A program made the position numbers and the translations under genes. Positions 1 through 13,900 of a stretch of DNA of 64,000 nucleotides are shown in pieces. Source of the DNA: Rosa chinensis (Eukaryota > Streptophyta > Magnoliopsida > Rosales > Rosaceae); the NCBI RefSeq assembly GCF_002994745.2, contig NC_037089.1, forward strand, positions 1,983,001 through 2,047,000. The letters run 5' to 3'. The notes below the pieces were generated by a model, which did no database searches, had not been told where the DNA came from, and worked only from the letters and a program-made list of their open reading frames with translations. How positions within the stretch are numbered: the first letter of the stretch is position 1; each line of letters opens with the position of its first letter.

Positions 1-527
1 TGATTCAGAATCACAACAAACCCCAAAATTTGATGTCGATCTGCTAGTTGGATCCCATCCCGCTTGAAGCAGCATGCAGATAAATCACAAGAAGAAGCCT
101 ATTTAGAGGTTCGGATTAAGAAACAGTTATGAAATTGTTCAAGCAAGATAAAGCATCCAACTTTATTGAAACAAATGGAGTCCGTGCAGATCGTAATATA
201 AAGATATCAACTTTGACACAAGATTAGACTGTTAAACTAGGAACAAAAATTTTGGACTTAGCCCTCATATATTTCATTTCATTTATTCGCTCGAAAGTTT
301 ATTTGCTTGGATGATGAAGGTGTGAAGCTAAGAAGAATAATTTTATCCGTATTGTATAAGGAACAAATGAAAATGAAAAAGAAAGTTATAGCCACGATGC
401 GATGTGATCCGGTAAAGATGTAACTCTTTGATAAGATGCTTTGAACTACTCACCTGTTTGTAGCTATCTTCTTTACTAGTCGTTTCGATCGAGTGTTCTC
501 AATTTAAGTGTGTTCAATTTTAGACCG
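1..527. other. Non-coding sequence, no gene seen
   Basis: AT-rich sequence with stops in all frames and no recognisable exon, repeat or promoter motif. It may be the flank of a gene outside the window. Confidence 0.5.
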
Positions 528-1661
528 GGTCAGTCGACTTCTTTTTTTTTTTTTTTTTTTTTATCGAAATAGGATAGCCATTTCATTAAATTCAGCAAGC
601 AGTACAAAAACGAAACACCCCTATGGGGTCGACAGAAAGAATCGTTCATCAGAACCTCCTAAAAACTCTATTCTAGAAGAATAAAATCCAGAAAATCTCC
701 AATACAGCCACCTTTTAGGAATTCCACGCACCTTTATTCTAACAAAAATCAAGAAACCTCGAAGCAGATATAAAATAGAACCAACTAAGGCTTTGGTTTT
801 TACGACCTAGATAAACTTAAGCAATAATAGGAGCAGAAGATGACAAACCACCTTCCACTCCCTTGACAAAGTCAGCCAGCCCTTAAAGCTGAGGGCCCAA
901 CCCACCCAAGCCCAGCAAGTAATGCTCACATACCATAATGAAGCCCAAAGGGCCCAAGCAGAGATTGCTAAGGACACCTCATAGACTCCACCCCCCTGTT
1001 CCAACCCACCATCGTCTTCGATTTGCAACCCGCCGCCGCCACCACAGATGTCGGACATCCCGCTGCTGTAACAGCCACCGTCGAGTAGAACCAAGCTGTC
1101 ATCCCCGCCAACGAAGGGTCCAGGCCCGAGGAAAGCAAGGCTGTCATTACCTCCTGTAGTCGATACAATTTAACAACCGCCCTTTCCACCACACTTGCAG
1201 CCATTATACCCAAGAGCACCGCCATCCAAAGCAACAGTCCCTGAGGCCAAGCAAAGCAGCACACCTTCCACGATGGCGGCACACCAAATATCAACACTTG
1301 TAGTAGATGCACCATCGTCCCTTGGACTCGATAGGAATCGGCCCTTCCGATCCGATCTTGACCAACCCAAGACCGGATCACCACTCATCCGCCACCTAGA
1401 TGCCATCCCAGCAAAAGAGGCCGCATCTTGCACTTCACCGTCGAGCTTGGACGCAGATCCAACAGCGCCCCCAACCCCCAACATCAACATAGCCTCAACG
1501 CTACCCAGAGCAACGAGCAAGAGAATAAGCTGACCAAAATCTGCCATAACCGCTATTGACGAGCAACAGCGAGAATTTGAGAAGTCGCTGCCCTGAGGAA
1601 GAGGATTCTTAAACCCTAACCGAGCGCTAGGTCTAATTTCTTTTGACTGGTCAGTCGACTT
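528..1661 (-). mobile_element. Non-LTR (LINE-type) retrotransposon derivative with 13-bp target-site duplication
   Basis: The 13-mer GGTCAGTCGACTT occurs at 528-540 and again at 1649-1661. Directly inside the left copy is a T run (542-561), which is the poly-A tail of an element lying on the minus strand. The sequence next to the tail, read on the minus strand, has the T-rich 3' terminus with a TTTAATGAAA-like ending that I associate with plant LINE elements. The body is GC-rich with open frames (minus-strand ATG near 1547) but no recognisable reverse transcriptase. At about 1.1 kb it is far shorter than an autonomous LINE, so it is an internally deleted or non-autonomous copy. The perfect duplication suggests a fairly recent insertion. 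Confidence 0.8.
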
Positions 1662-2184
1662 TGTTATGTTAACCTATTTTTTTTAATACACATTTGTTAG
1701 GTTAACTTTTTTGTATAGAATTTTCACTATTTCAATAAATAATTTCCCTTGTGTATTTTATTGTTATCATTTATTTACAAACACAAATTCCGCAGCAAAG
1801 CGTAATTTCTAGTTCTAGCTAAACAAGAACACAAGCTCTAGGTCATGATCGAGATAATGGTTGAGAAGCACCAACACTAGCTCTAGGTCAAATACAAATT
1901 GAGGTCTATAGATGAAGCATCACTGCACTATAAAATTTCCCAACATCTTTGTGCTGCAAGCGCAATCTGTTTTTCATAAACATAAAACATTACTTAAATA
2001 TACAATTGTGCTAAAGAGCTCGGAAAACAAACATAGGCCATATGTACAATAATCAATTTTGATTTTCCCACCCAGAAATTCTGGCCCATTTATATTCCCA
2101 TGTGCAATTATTAACCTGTACAAGAAGCTGTCCAAGCTCTAGACAAAACAGCATCCTTTTTTAACAAAGCTTTGAGCCTTCAAT
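1662..2184. other. 3' flank and probable 3' UTR of the LRR gene
   Basis: No coding sequence. The part nearest 2185 should be the 3' untranslated region of the minus-strand LRR gene; the rest is AT-rich spacer up to the LINE insertion. Confidence 0.5.
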
Positions 2185-4715
2185 CTATTCTGGTCGAAAG
2201 CTTACAAGATTAGGGAGGGCAGCAAACTGTAGATTCCTGATTTCAGATGCAGTCACCTTACTGGACTCCAAGGTTAAGGAACGTAGATTCTTCAAAGGCT
2301 TTAAATACTGCAATCCCTCATTGGTAATGCGTGAATTTGAAATGTTTAATGACACCAATGCAGTCAAACCTACATTTTCAGACGAAAATGAATGTGAGAA
2401 GACCCATGAATGTCAACAAAAGAGATGTTAAATTAAACGGTTTTAACATATGCGCTCCACTAATTGCCCAAGGGACTGGAATTTGGCATCAGTTGCAACA
2501 AATGATCCCGGAAAAAATACAGCAATTGCCCACATATCCCCCAATGTAAGTCTAATTCAACGACAGTATAAGGAAACCAATTACATTGACCAGAAATTAA
2601 GATTATGAAGCTGAATATACCAGAAATCACTTCCAAGGATTTATCAGTCAAGTTGCAGTTCTGCGACAAATTTAGCCATGTCAGACAGACAAGATCTTTG
2701 AGATTCTTCACACCAGCATCAGTCAATCCTCCACCACATATTTCAAGAGATTGAAGGTTCTTGAAGTCTGTTTGCACAGAAACACATAAAAATCTAATAC
2801 TTCAAAACGAGAAGATTACAAGTTGCAGAAGCAAGTGAACATGTAAAATCAAATTTCCCTTTGAAGCACTGTCAATTTCATCAAACTGAATTATGAATGG
2901 AACAGGAGCAAACTTGACAAATGTTCTCTTCCTACCTTCGGGGTTTCTAAATAGGGTTGAGTTTTTCACTTTTTTGTTAAGAATAAGGTTTCCTATGCTC
3001 AAGACCTCAGTGAATGGAAAGAGACCACAGAAACAGTACATTCATAGACAAAGGAATGAGAACTTGTTCTATAATTAAAATGAATCATAACACAATTCTT
3101 ATAACATACGTTTTAAAGAGTTTGCTCCAGAGTCTGAAATCCGAGCGCCAAAGAGATCCAGATGCGTCAATTTTGTAAGACCTGCAGCAGTATAAGAGCA
3201 TGAAATACTGGAACAAAAGGTCTGTATCAAAAATACGGGAAGCAAAAAGAGCTATAACAAGATTCAAAATGTTGGAATTTTGATGCCAAATATGTATAAA
3301 GTTTGCTCTTTAGAAGAATATGATCAATTTGACTGAACTAGTTGCTTAAATCTAAAGTATGGCTTTGTCAACAAATGACAAAGCTATAAGCTCAAGGGCT
3401 TAAAATCCTAAGCATAAGCTACATGACATGAAATACCGAGTGCTCACATGAAATGAAATTATAAAAGCTAGAAATCTACCCTTCTAAACCTAAATGTACT
3501 GGGCAATCGCATGCAAGGGGAATAATCTCCAGATCAGCACAAACACACAAACATGCTAGAAATCTGTGCTTTGCAGCCAACACAGATCAGCACAAACACA
3601 CAAACATGTTTGTTCAACTAAACAAACTAGTAGCCTTGCAAACTCTTGCATCCAAAGGAGCTGCAGAATAAAGTACATCAATATCCATACCTGTAATAGC
3701 TGCAAGTCCAGCATCAGTAATTTGGCGAGCATCCAGATTAAGTGATTTGAGAGATGTCAGTCCAGATAACTTTTTCAGACTACCGTCAGTTACCAGGGTG
3801 AATGACAAGTTTAAGTTCTCCAGATTCTTTAACCCTGGAAGTCGCAACAACCACACAATCAGGTGAATCAACTAATGCTTGAAAGCAATGCATCTGGGAA
3901 ACAACACGATAATAAGAACAAAATACTATAAGTGGATGAGCTGACAAAAGAATATTTCACTGCTAAAATGTAAACAATCATCGCAAACAAAAAAGTCATG
4001 CATATGCTCAATAGAACAGAGAAATGCATGAGCTGTGTGCTAACTGGAAGCCACTATAAATCCAATTAGGTCTGAAGAAGAAAAACCTTCAACAGCATAT
4101 GGCTAATATGACCCATAGAGTTGCATAACAATTAAAACAAGAATACAGCCAACTGCAAGAAGGATGCAATCCTTACCTGAGAGATGACGAATCCCATTGC
4201 TTCCAACTTCAGTATCAGATAACTCCAAATTCTTCAAGAGTACAGACCCTGAATACACAAAGAACTAAAATAAGATGGTGGGCACGTTCAATAACAGGGA
4301 TAACAAGTTGACACCAGGAACTTTTAATGCTTGGTTAAAGTTATACATGGTGCTTGGGGCGAAAGGAGGGCCAACAAAAACAGTTATATCTTTATCTTTT
4401 AAAACACACATTTCATTTTAGATAGAAAGCAGGATCGCAATTAAAAACGCACATTCCTAATATAGTAATATGCTAGTGTTAAAACGAAGCACCAATTCTC
4501 CATTTCCATTCCAATTTAAAATTTTGAAACAAAAACCAGATGTAAACAATATACTGTCATCTCATCATAGTAAACCTGCCAAGCTTGCAAGCCCCTCGTC
4601 ACCTATCTTACAAGAATCCAGGTTCAAGCTCTCCAATTTTGTCAAACCTGCAAGAAATGATATTACTTGGTCATTTATCTATGCCAACTATAAAAGCATA
4701 TTAGATGAAATTATC

Positions 4716-4752
<37 letters not shown>

Positions 4753-7313
4753 TTTAGATGCACCAAACATGCATCTGTGATACTGTTGAATCCCAAGCTC
4801 AAAACCTTCAAGTTTGTAAGGCCTGTGAAGCATCATTGGTTTGGCAAAGTCAAAATTAGCAACTAATCCAGCCAATTGAAAACAATAAATAAAAGGAGCA
4901 AATGTGTTGGACAAATTATTAGATCCACTTGGCCCCAATATCCTATAATCTCTCACCAGAAAACTTATCACATCCTTCATCAGATAAACTGCATCTGTTG
5001 AGATTTAAGTAAGCCAGGGCAACAAGAGCTGCAACAGAAATAATTCATTATAGAAGATACTTAGAATCCTTCACTTCTTTTTGGTAGAGTAGTCTTAAAG
5101 ACAACTATCCGTGCTAAAGTCAATCATCAGAAAGCAAACCTGAAATAGATTCCAAACATGCAGAAGTAACATTGCATCCCTCTAAGTTCAACATATTAAG
5201 CTTCTGCAAGCCTGACATGCAGAAAAGAAAACTGAGCAACTCAATCTAAGAGACACCAGGATAAAAAGAACATATGAGGGATAAACCCAAAGAATCCCGA
5301 AATTTGATAGACTTAAGTAAAGAAAGCTAATCAGTATGATAATGCCAGTCTCTAAGTGCCAGATCCTTTTCTTTATAAAAAGGGATCAACAGCAGTTGCT
5401 GCGGCTGGACAAATTGAGCTAAGTTGATAAATTTCAACAATATATATTGTCTCTATAGAATAGGTATTTAGCAGGTAGTGCCACTATCCTACACTTAATT
5501 GCATAATATAAGGTTTATGTCTCTCTGTGTGTCCTTACATGGGTCCAACACTCACATACAGATAAAACACAAAAACTAAGGAGAGGTGAACAATTCAAAT
5601 GTTGAGGCATCAACATGACAAATAGAAAAGATATGGAATACCTTTCAAATAAGAGATTCCAGAATCAGTAATGTTGCAGTTAGATATCTGTAATTCATTG
5701 AGGTTTGTAAGCCCTGGGAAATGCAGAAGTGTCTAGATTAGTTGATTGAAAAGTGACATTGGGCAATTACGGATAAAGGGGGGAAAATAGCCAAACAAAT
5801 TCCAGTCTACAAGGAGAATCCTTGAAAATGAAAAAAAATCCTTGCAGCCACCTCTTTCAGAGCAATCATTCTGAGCATAGGGACATTTGAACAAGCAATT
5901 TGCCAGCAACATGACCATTGTTATTACACAAGAATACAATGACCTATAAAAAAATGTACCTGAGATGGCCTTTAAATCTGAATCTGTGACGCATTTACAA
6001 CATCTAACATTAAGAGACTTTAGTTTCATCAAACCTGCAGAATCATAACTCAAATGAGTTTAGGAACAAAATCAAAAGTCTATGGCAAAATTCCACCACT
6101 ACTTTCAATTCTTGTTGCCATAGAAAATATGGCCAATAAATATAAAAGGAGACGTATCTAGGTGTTCACTTAAGATGACAATTATGAATATGAAGAGAAG
6201 TTTTGTTTGGTCAGCTAGACATAATATCACATTTTGAGCAGAAGATACAAAACCAAAAGAATGGAGACAATAAAAAGCAGGTTAAACCTTTAAGATGAAC
6301 AAAGCCACCATGAATCTCTGGACACCTCTCCAAGTCCAACTTTTCTAAGTTAAGAAGGCTGGAGAAAGCGTGCATCCCTTCAGCACTAATTGCACTGCTC
6401 CTTTTAAAACTCAAGCATTTCAAATTTGAAAGACCTACAGCCAAAGACAAAAGTAATTGCATTAGGCAACAAACGAAACCCAATATGGAGAAGTCAACTC
6501 ATACAAAACTTAAGTGCACAAGTGTGCTTACCAAAAGGAAAAAGATTGATGAAAAACATTTAGCAAACATACGACAAGACTTAAAAACAGGGAAATTACC
6601 ACTGATGTGCTTAAGTCCATGTTCTGAAACATGGTCACAGTAATTATAAGTTAATGATTGGAGGTTCGAGCAGTCTTTTAGAAGATCCAATCCAGCATCT
6701 GTCACCTCGGAACCAGAGAGATCAACAGATAGTAGAGATGAACCTTGTGAACAGATGGCATCCATCCAATTATCATTCACAGAAGGGTATTCGCCCAAAC
6801 AAACATCCTGTAATTACATATAAAAGTTTAGTAAACAACAAGCTTTTTTCATATCTTAAAACTTTTAACCATCAACGAGCACACATTTACCTCAAGAGCA
6901 CAATCTCTAAAAGCCTGGAGAGAATCATGAGTGAGAGATTGGGAAGAGACCAATTCATTAAAGATTTGCTGACTCACATCCCTAGGCAGCAGGGAAAGCG
7001 AACTGTATTTGTCAATGTCCTGCAAAAGAAATGCAAATATAAGACCAGAAGTATCTAAACCGCCACTGAAGGATATACAAATACACAAGCTAAAGCCTAA
7101 AGGAAGTACCCGGCATATTTTGGAAATGCATAATTCCAAGAGAGATGGGCAAATGCCTGCTACTCCTGGAGACTGTTCTACAGTGGAACGAAAAGACGAA
7201 GTTCCTAGCCATTTTGAACTGCTACTTTTACCATATCTTCCAGACACTACTCTACTAACACCGCCTTCTTCAATGACCGGTTGGTCTCTCTTTCTCGAGC
7301 AAATACCCCCCAT
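2185..7313 (-). CDS. Leucine-rich-repeat (RNI-like) protein with a predicted N-myristoylation signal
   Basis: Fifteen coding exons, 5' to 3': 7313-7110, 7019-6891, 6807-6600, 6434-6288, 6034-5960, 5713-5642, 5211-5140, 5028-4957, 4822-4751, 4647-4576, 4248-4177, 3834-3691, 3181-3110, 2767-2621, 2369-2185. All junctions fit GT-AG and stay in phase, giving about 580 residues. The first about 110 residues are basic and Ser-rich; the rest is LRRs of the cysteine-containing/plant type (L..L..L.L..C.ITD.GL..L). No F-box is evident, although relatives are often labelled F-box/LRR 14-like. The start was taken at the Met before GGICSRKR: Gly2 followed by Cys5 and a basic patch fits myristoylation plus palmitoylation and hence membrane attachment (inference). 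It resembles Arabidopsis At4g23840-type proteins of unknown role. Seven LRR exons are exactly 72 nt. Confidence 0.88.
4719..4749. repeat. (AG)n microsatellite abutting a splice donor
   Basis: About 15 AG dinucleotides. On the minus strand the run is (CT)n and begins directly after the GT of the 5' splice site that ends LRR exon 4822-4751, so it fills roughly the first third of a 103-nt intron. Confidence 0.95.
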
Positions 7314-8100
7314 CATCAAACAAATGAAGCTGATTATCAACTAGCCTCACGAATTGCGCCCAAGAATCACATTGCAGCCCATTCTAGCTCCAGAATAGGC
7401 CTTCATGTGCCGTGAACTCCACTCCACTCCACACTATAAGCCAAAAGAAAACAAGCAATCAAAAGAGATTCGCACAATAAATATAAATTTAAAATAAATA
7501 AATAAACACATTAACAAAGATGATAAAGGGAACACGTTAAACACTAGCCAAACAAACAAAAGAGACAAAAAAAAAAAAAAATCTACCACTGTTTGAGCAC
7601 AAAAAAATAAAAATTTGCAGAACCAAACCACAGATATTCATTGCTTTCTGCGCGCATCGAAAATTGCTGTTTTCATTTCTCATACTGAAAAAAAAAAAAA
7701 AAAAAAAAAAACTCAAAAGCCTGATCAAAATTGCACTATTCTTCTTCGCTTTCAGTTCGTAACTGCGATTCCAGAAAATACAACTAAAAATTGAAATTGA
7801 TTTCGGATAACAAATAGAAACTGATGGAACAGTATCAGATACAACGATCAATTCTCAATTCGTTTGAATTCGATACAAAATCTATGACCGGAAAACTAAA
7901 CCGATACAGAGAAAAAGAGAAAACAGAGAGAGAAGGCTCACCGATCAACCAGAGAAAACCAGAGAGCGAGAGAGAGAGACTGTAACTGAGGACTGGGGCG
8001 AGGAAGAGGAAGAAGAAGTGATGTGGTGGGGAGAGAGAGAGAGACAGGGAGAGGAAGAATCACCACCTGAAATATGCCACGTGTCCTCAGGCGCGGTTGG
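7314..8100 (-). promoter_or_regulatory. 5' leader, leader intron and promoter-proximal region of the LRR gene
   Basis: A probable untranslated first exon lies at roughly 8040-7942. It is rich in GA on the + strand (CT in the transcript) and ends in a good donor (CG|GTGAG) at 7942/7941. An intron would then run to an acceptor just upstream of the start codon at 7313; I cannot fix that acceptor. Several A runs and GA stretches are present. Upstream of 8040 there is a CT-rich patch typical of plant core promoters. Confidence 0.5.
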
Positions 8101-9553
8101 TTTCGTCACACGTTTCTACTGGGGACTATTCTCTCTCTCTCTCTGCTCGTGATTAGCTTCTAGTCCTTGAAACAAGGACGATGGTGCAGTGACTGCTGGG
8201 AGATGAGATAAGAACAGAGACTTACTGTGGGTCCCGCTATAGATAGAGAGAGAGAGAGAGGTTTTTATTCGGCGGGAAAAGCAAGGTATTGCCGCGTGGA
8301 ACGGGAGACTCTCTGGATAATTAGGCCTCTATTACGAAACGGCAGCGTTCTGGACTCTGTTTCTCAAGGGATGGTGCGCTTTTGGGAACGAATCATGATC
8401 ACGAAATTGTTGAAATATCAGCACGGGGCAATGCAGTACAGAATCAATACTGAGTAACCCATCACAGTTATTTGTATAGTTATATTAGTGGGAAATTGAA
8501 CCGTCTCATATATATAGTCTAATCCTAACTCAATTCTCTATCTTTCATCACCGTTAAGTGAAGAGAATTGTAATCATTGCTTTAGTTATTAATTACATGG
8601 AAACGTAATTGTGATTGGTAGATCAAACGTGTCACACGTTATGATCATCCTGTTAAATTTTTCTAATGATTATAAATGCTTATGGTTGAATTTTGTGGAG
8701 GAGTAAAGTGTGTGTAGCAACATAAGTGATGAGGAAGAGAAGTAGAATTATCTTACAAGAAATGCTTTTCCTTTTTTTCACCACAATTTGCAACAAAGTA
8801 TTGGAATAATTATAGAATCATGGGAGCGATAATGATGATTAACAATGATGGTAACAACAAGGAACTTGCAAGAAACAAGTTGCTCAATTAGTATATAATA
8901 ACCTGCATGAATGATTAGCAATGTCATTTTCAGCCTCAAAGCTAGTGTTAGGTGGAATAATGAAGTGAACATTGCACTCGGATAGTTGGATACATTTCAA
9001 TTCAGTTTTATAATGAGCTTCAATTTGGAAAATGACTAAGCTTTATAGGTGGATTAGCAGAAGCCCTCTGTTTTCTTAATACTACTACTCACCAAAAGTC
9101 AAGTCAGAAATAGACCACACAAAAGATTGCAAGTTGACGAAACTTTGGTCATGGTGTCAAGGGTTTTTTCTTTGCCAAAAAACATTAAAATCATGACCTT
9201 TTCAGAATGCAATATTACTAATAATTTACTACCTAATATGAATATATGATCACTATCACCCTCAACATCATTAAAGAGATTAAACACCTTGAAAACAAAA
9301 TTAAACCTTTCCATTGAGCAAAAAGGAATGGTAACCTGGATTTGCAAACTACCAATATATACATCAGCTCTGTTATTCACAGTCACACTTCTTTAAGTGA
9401 CTAATCAAAACTGAAAAAGATCGATTTCAACAAATTTGGAGCAACTTTCGTATAAGGAGCAATAACCAATTAAATTACAAAAGCTGAAAGTGAAGTATGA
9501 TTATAATACAGAAGACATTTTCAGCTACAATCAGGCCACGAAAAATACCATCA
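8101..9553. other. Intergenic spacer between the LRR and TIP1-like genes
   Basis: AT-rich, with short CT and GA microsatellites near 8130 and 8245. No supported exons. The portion adjoining 9553 should hold the 3' UTR of the minus-strand acyltransferase gene. Short open frames here have no coding character. Confidence 0.5.
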
Positions 9554-10931
9554 CTAAGATACAGTAGGTCGGGAAGCGTTCCGTCCAAGGCCAAGACCCA
9601 AGCCTACGGGGACATTATCAGTTTTTGGTTTACCATGATTGTTATGGCTGCAATGGGCAGAATGAACATGACCTTGATGTGCTGATGCATTCGAATTTAC
9701 ATTGATTGCAACATGACCATTGCCATTTGTGTGGTGAGAATGGGAATCCCCATTCATGTGCCTCATACCAGTCCCCTCAGCACGAGTTGATTCTTCAATC
9801 AATTCCACATCTTCATTGAAGCCCTTGATTAAGAAATCTGAGCAATTCTTCTTCATCCCATGATCATATGGGTTTCTGAAGCGACCACCTGGCCCTCTAA
9901 GGTAGTTATAGCGCATTGCATTTGCCATTTCATTAGTTGTAATATTTCGCGCGATCTGTGACAAGAGGAACACTTATGAAAAGAACAAAATTGAATCTCA
10001 CCTAATCTATTGTTACAAACCCCTTTCCACGTAAAGATCAATATCCCCACAACAGAAGATTACAGAAGCTGAAAGGTAACACCACTTAACAATACAGAAC
10101 TGAAAGAAAGAAAGAAATGCTACATTATTAATGTTGAACTTTTTTGTAATCATTTAACAAAACCTTTTCAACAATGGAATCAATGGCTAGAGAACGATAT
10201 CCCATTTACATGGTGCGAGAAAACTTTTGGATCCCACAACTTTTTCTTTTAGTTATTTATTTTATGATTAAAAGAAGACTTACTTGAGAAGCTTGTACAA
10301 CAGTCAAAACGACCACACCGAAGAAGAGGAAGAAATCAACAATCAAAAATGATATAGCACCGATATGACTTGTACCAACATGATTAAGCCATGCTCCAAA
10401 TGAAGATGGACCGAGTGGATCACTCCAAATTCCTGCAATAATTAAAGCATATTCTTTTAGAAGAGGTCACAACAAAATGCTTGTACACAAACATGTGTAA
10501 GCAGGAGATACTTCAGTAGAGTCGGCAAATTGGAACATACTCGTAAGAGTGACTCCTCCAGTAGTCAACATTGCCAAAACTTCAAGAACAAGGAAAATAA
10601 AGAAATCCCATTTGTTTTTCTGTACAATGATAAGAAAAAAGTCAGATGAAACTATCGTAATATGAAAATGAGATTATATAATTATCAGCTATCCATATCA
10701 GGCATAATGATGTTTGATATCAAACAAACCGAAGATCTGCACCCTCTAGTCATAAAATATCCTTGGACACTCGGTACAAAAGAACAAACCAACCACACAG
10801 CCAAGAGGTGCATGAAAAGGATATAGAACTCCGAGATCACTCTAGACCCAATTATGATACTTAATATCTAAACAACAAATCTTATATTTTGTTTTCCATA
10901 AATTAATTCTGGGCAATAATTGAAAACTAAT

Positions 10932-10963
<32 letters not shown>

Positions 10964-13900
10964 CTCATTAAGGTAAGTGTACCTTGCCAATGCAATTGGA
11001 TACCCAAGGGCAATGGTGGTCAAATTGTTCAACACAACGGTCACAAGTCGAACAGTGCTTTGCGCGAAGAGGCCTGACAATCTGATGACAATGTCAACAA
11101 ATCATGTTAGAGAATAATCTAAGAAACTAAGTAAGATGATTGCATATAAGCTACAAAAATCAGTACTCAACGGCACCTTGCAAGTTGCACAGAGCTGAGA
11201 CCAGTTACCAGCTAGCAAGGCCGGATTATTTATCTCAATCTTCAAAAGAGGTTCCTGATTAACATAATAAAAAAACATAATTAAAAAAATCAGCATCTTG
11301 ACCTAACCTTTAGGAACTCTAAACATGGAGTGCATTATAACTATCGTTTCTTATATTATTAACTAAGCCAGGACTATTATACATGAGTTACATCATCACA
11401 AACTTCTAGCTAGAAAGAGGGTGGGGAGAAAATAAAAGAGAAATGGAAGATAGTACGCACATCATCTTTCATATTTTGTGAATCATGGATATTCATTCGG
11501 ATGTAACCGGGATCTTTACTGCAATAAACAAAATCAACCAAAACTTTAATTAGGCGCCAGTCCTCCAGTGCTCCACCATATATCATCTACGCATTAAACC
11601 ATAAATATGCATGGTGATAGAAGAAGAAACGAGAAGGGAGGGAAAGGGGGTGTGGGATGCAGCCGATCAGTAAAAGACAGAAAAAATGATGTATTTATGA
11701 ATAAGAACTGACAACACACCAGCCATTTTGCAAGGAAACTATTATGTCCAACATGATATCAGAGCCACTGATAAGCCTGTAATTAGCATCAGAACTCATA
11801 AATCTGTGTCATACCTGCTACACCGATAGAACATAACCAGCCCTGCAGTTGCTAGAAAAACTCCAAGCCATGCAATAAAAACTGAGCCGGCTGTTAACTT
11901 TGGCAGATTTGGTGCTGCAACCAAGTTGGACAAGGATTGCAAGTTAGTATAATCATGACTGCGTGGGCACATAATGAGAGTTTAATATAGAGCTTAGAGC
12001 AGATACCCATGATAACAGAATGAGTATAGGTCACAAGGAGCACAAAGATTATACACCAAAGTCCTGGTGCAAGTCCTAGTTTTGAAAGTTGTCCAAGACG
12101 ACTGTTCCCATCACAACGTTTGTCAAGCAGCCTTCGAGCATTCCCCTGCAAAAACATATTTACCATAGCATGTAAGTTCTTGCTAATCTGTCACTTAATA
12201 CTTTCTAGTTCCTTAGCAGAACTGAAATATGTAAGATCATTAATATCAAACAACACAACCCCCAATAGGAGTGTATATATGTCTCAACCCACAGAAGAAG
12301 CACCAAACTACAAACACACACACACGCTACTTTTGAGGAAGTCAGAAGATAGAAGAACCATATTCGGAAGAGGAAAACAACATTAGTAATGTATGCCATT
12401 TGTTAATCAAGCATTTTTAAACAAGAAAAGGGGGGAAATCATTAACAACACAATGAATCATCACGTTATTAAACGTACGAGAAGTAAACCCTCAACATGA
12501 GAGAGGCTTCGAAAGAGGAAGTCAACGAACATACAAGTAACATTACTAACCAATTTTAAAAATGTTTTGGTTATGGAACACCTACAAGGAAAAAAGCAAC
12601 TTGTCTGTGGTTTTTATCAGAAGCAAGTTGTGCTGGTGTAAGGCCAGTGTTATCTGTAACCATCAAGTCCTCCTTTTTCCCAGCTTGTACCAAAACTGTG
12701 CATGCTTCCAAGTTACCCCTGATAGCAGCCCAATGTAGAGGAGTGCAACCTGAAGTTACACAGATTAAACAAGATTAATAACTATTGCATAATAGGTGGA
12801 TTACACAAACAATGGAACAGAGGTGATACTTACCCTCTTTATCTTGGCGCCCTCTATATGCATCCAGAAACAAAAGAAGACGTATACAATCAGCAAAACC
12901 TTTATAAGCAGCCCTAAACCCAAGAGAGAGAAAAATATGTGTTACAAGGCTACCAAACTAGGTGAAACTGGCTAAACAAGCTTTGTCGGTAGGCCAGAGG
13001 AATCCAAAGTCTTTGACTAAATATTTTCGACAAAGACACAGACCAAACATGCATTACATTTGAGGATTGAGAGACCCACTATTCAGAACTGCAGCAATGC
13101 TATTAACTGTACAGAACATCGAGGGTTTATGGAAAGGAAAGAACTTCTTGCACACAATGATTTTCAAACAACAAAAGGTAGAAACTAGAAAGATAAACCA
13201 ATCATTTAAATGGTTTTACCAAAAGATGAATCATATGTGATATACTAGGAAATTATTAGGTTTGCCTTCGGAAAAAAAAAATGAGAAGATGACGATTAAC
13301 ATGTTGGACTTGAATTGGTGATAATGCCATAGTCACTGTTTTAGATTCCTTATAAATAAAATAAAGTAATGAAATTTAAAAAAATAAAGATGAAAATGTA
13401 GTCAATGTTTTCACATACCAGTGCAAAGGGCTTCTTCCATCATTATCAGGAACATCAGGGTCAGCATTCCATTTTGAAACAATATGGTATAGGAAAGCAG
13501 TCTGACCATATTGGGCCGCAACATGTGTAGTCTGCGATCATATTAAATTTGCCAGTAAGACTAACATGTTTCAGCCAACTATAAATCAAAATGGGCTATA
13601 GAAAGCTTTTCTGTAATAAACCAAGCCGTGCAGGATATTAAGAAATTGACCTGTCCATTTTCAATTAAATACTAAACTCATAGTTGTATCAGTAAAAGCC
13701 AATTACAAATTTTCACTATGACTTGCAAGGTTCAAAATTCAGTAAGCAAAGACCTTGACCTTCATTCCAACTTGCTCTAAGAAATTTTGAATCATCACTA
13801 TACACTATCAAGATCACTCACTCTATAGTGCATAGTGCATACTAGCTTTGACTTTAAAATGGTTATGAGCCTCCACCTAGCAATTGCAGGTTCTTAAGAT

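Noticed and set aside
968..1547. Several overlapping open frames on both strands
   Set aside because: Lie inside the LINE derivative; no recognisable domain and no support as host genes.
7537..7851. Phe-rich minus-strand frame
   Set aside because: Driven by T homopolymers in the leader intron of the LRR gene.
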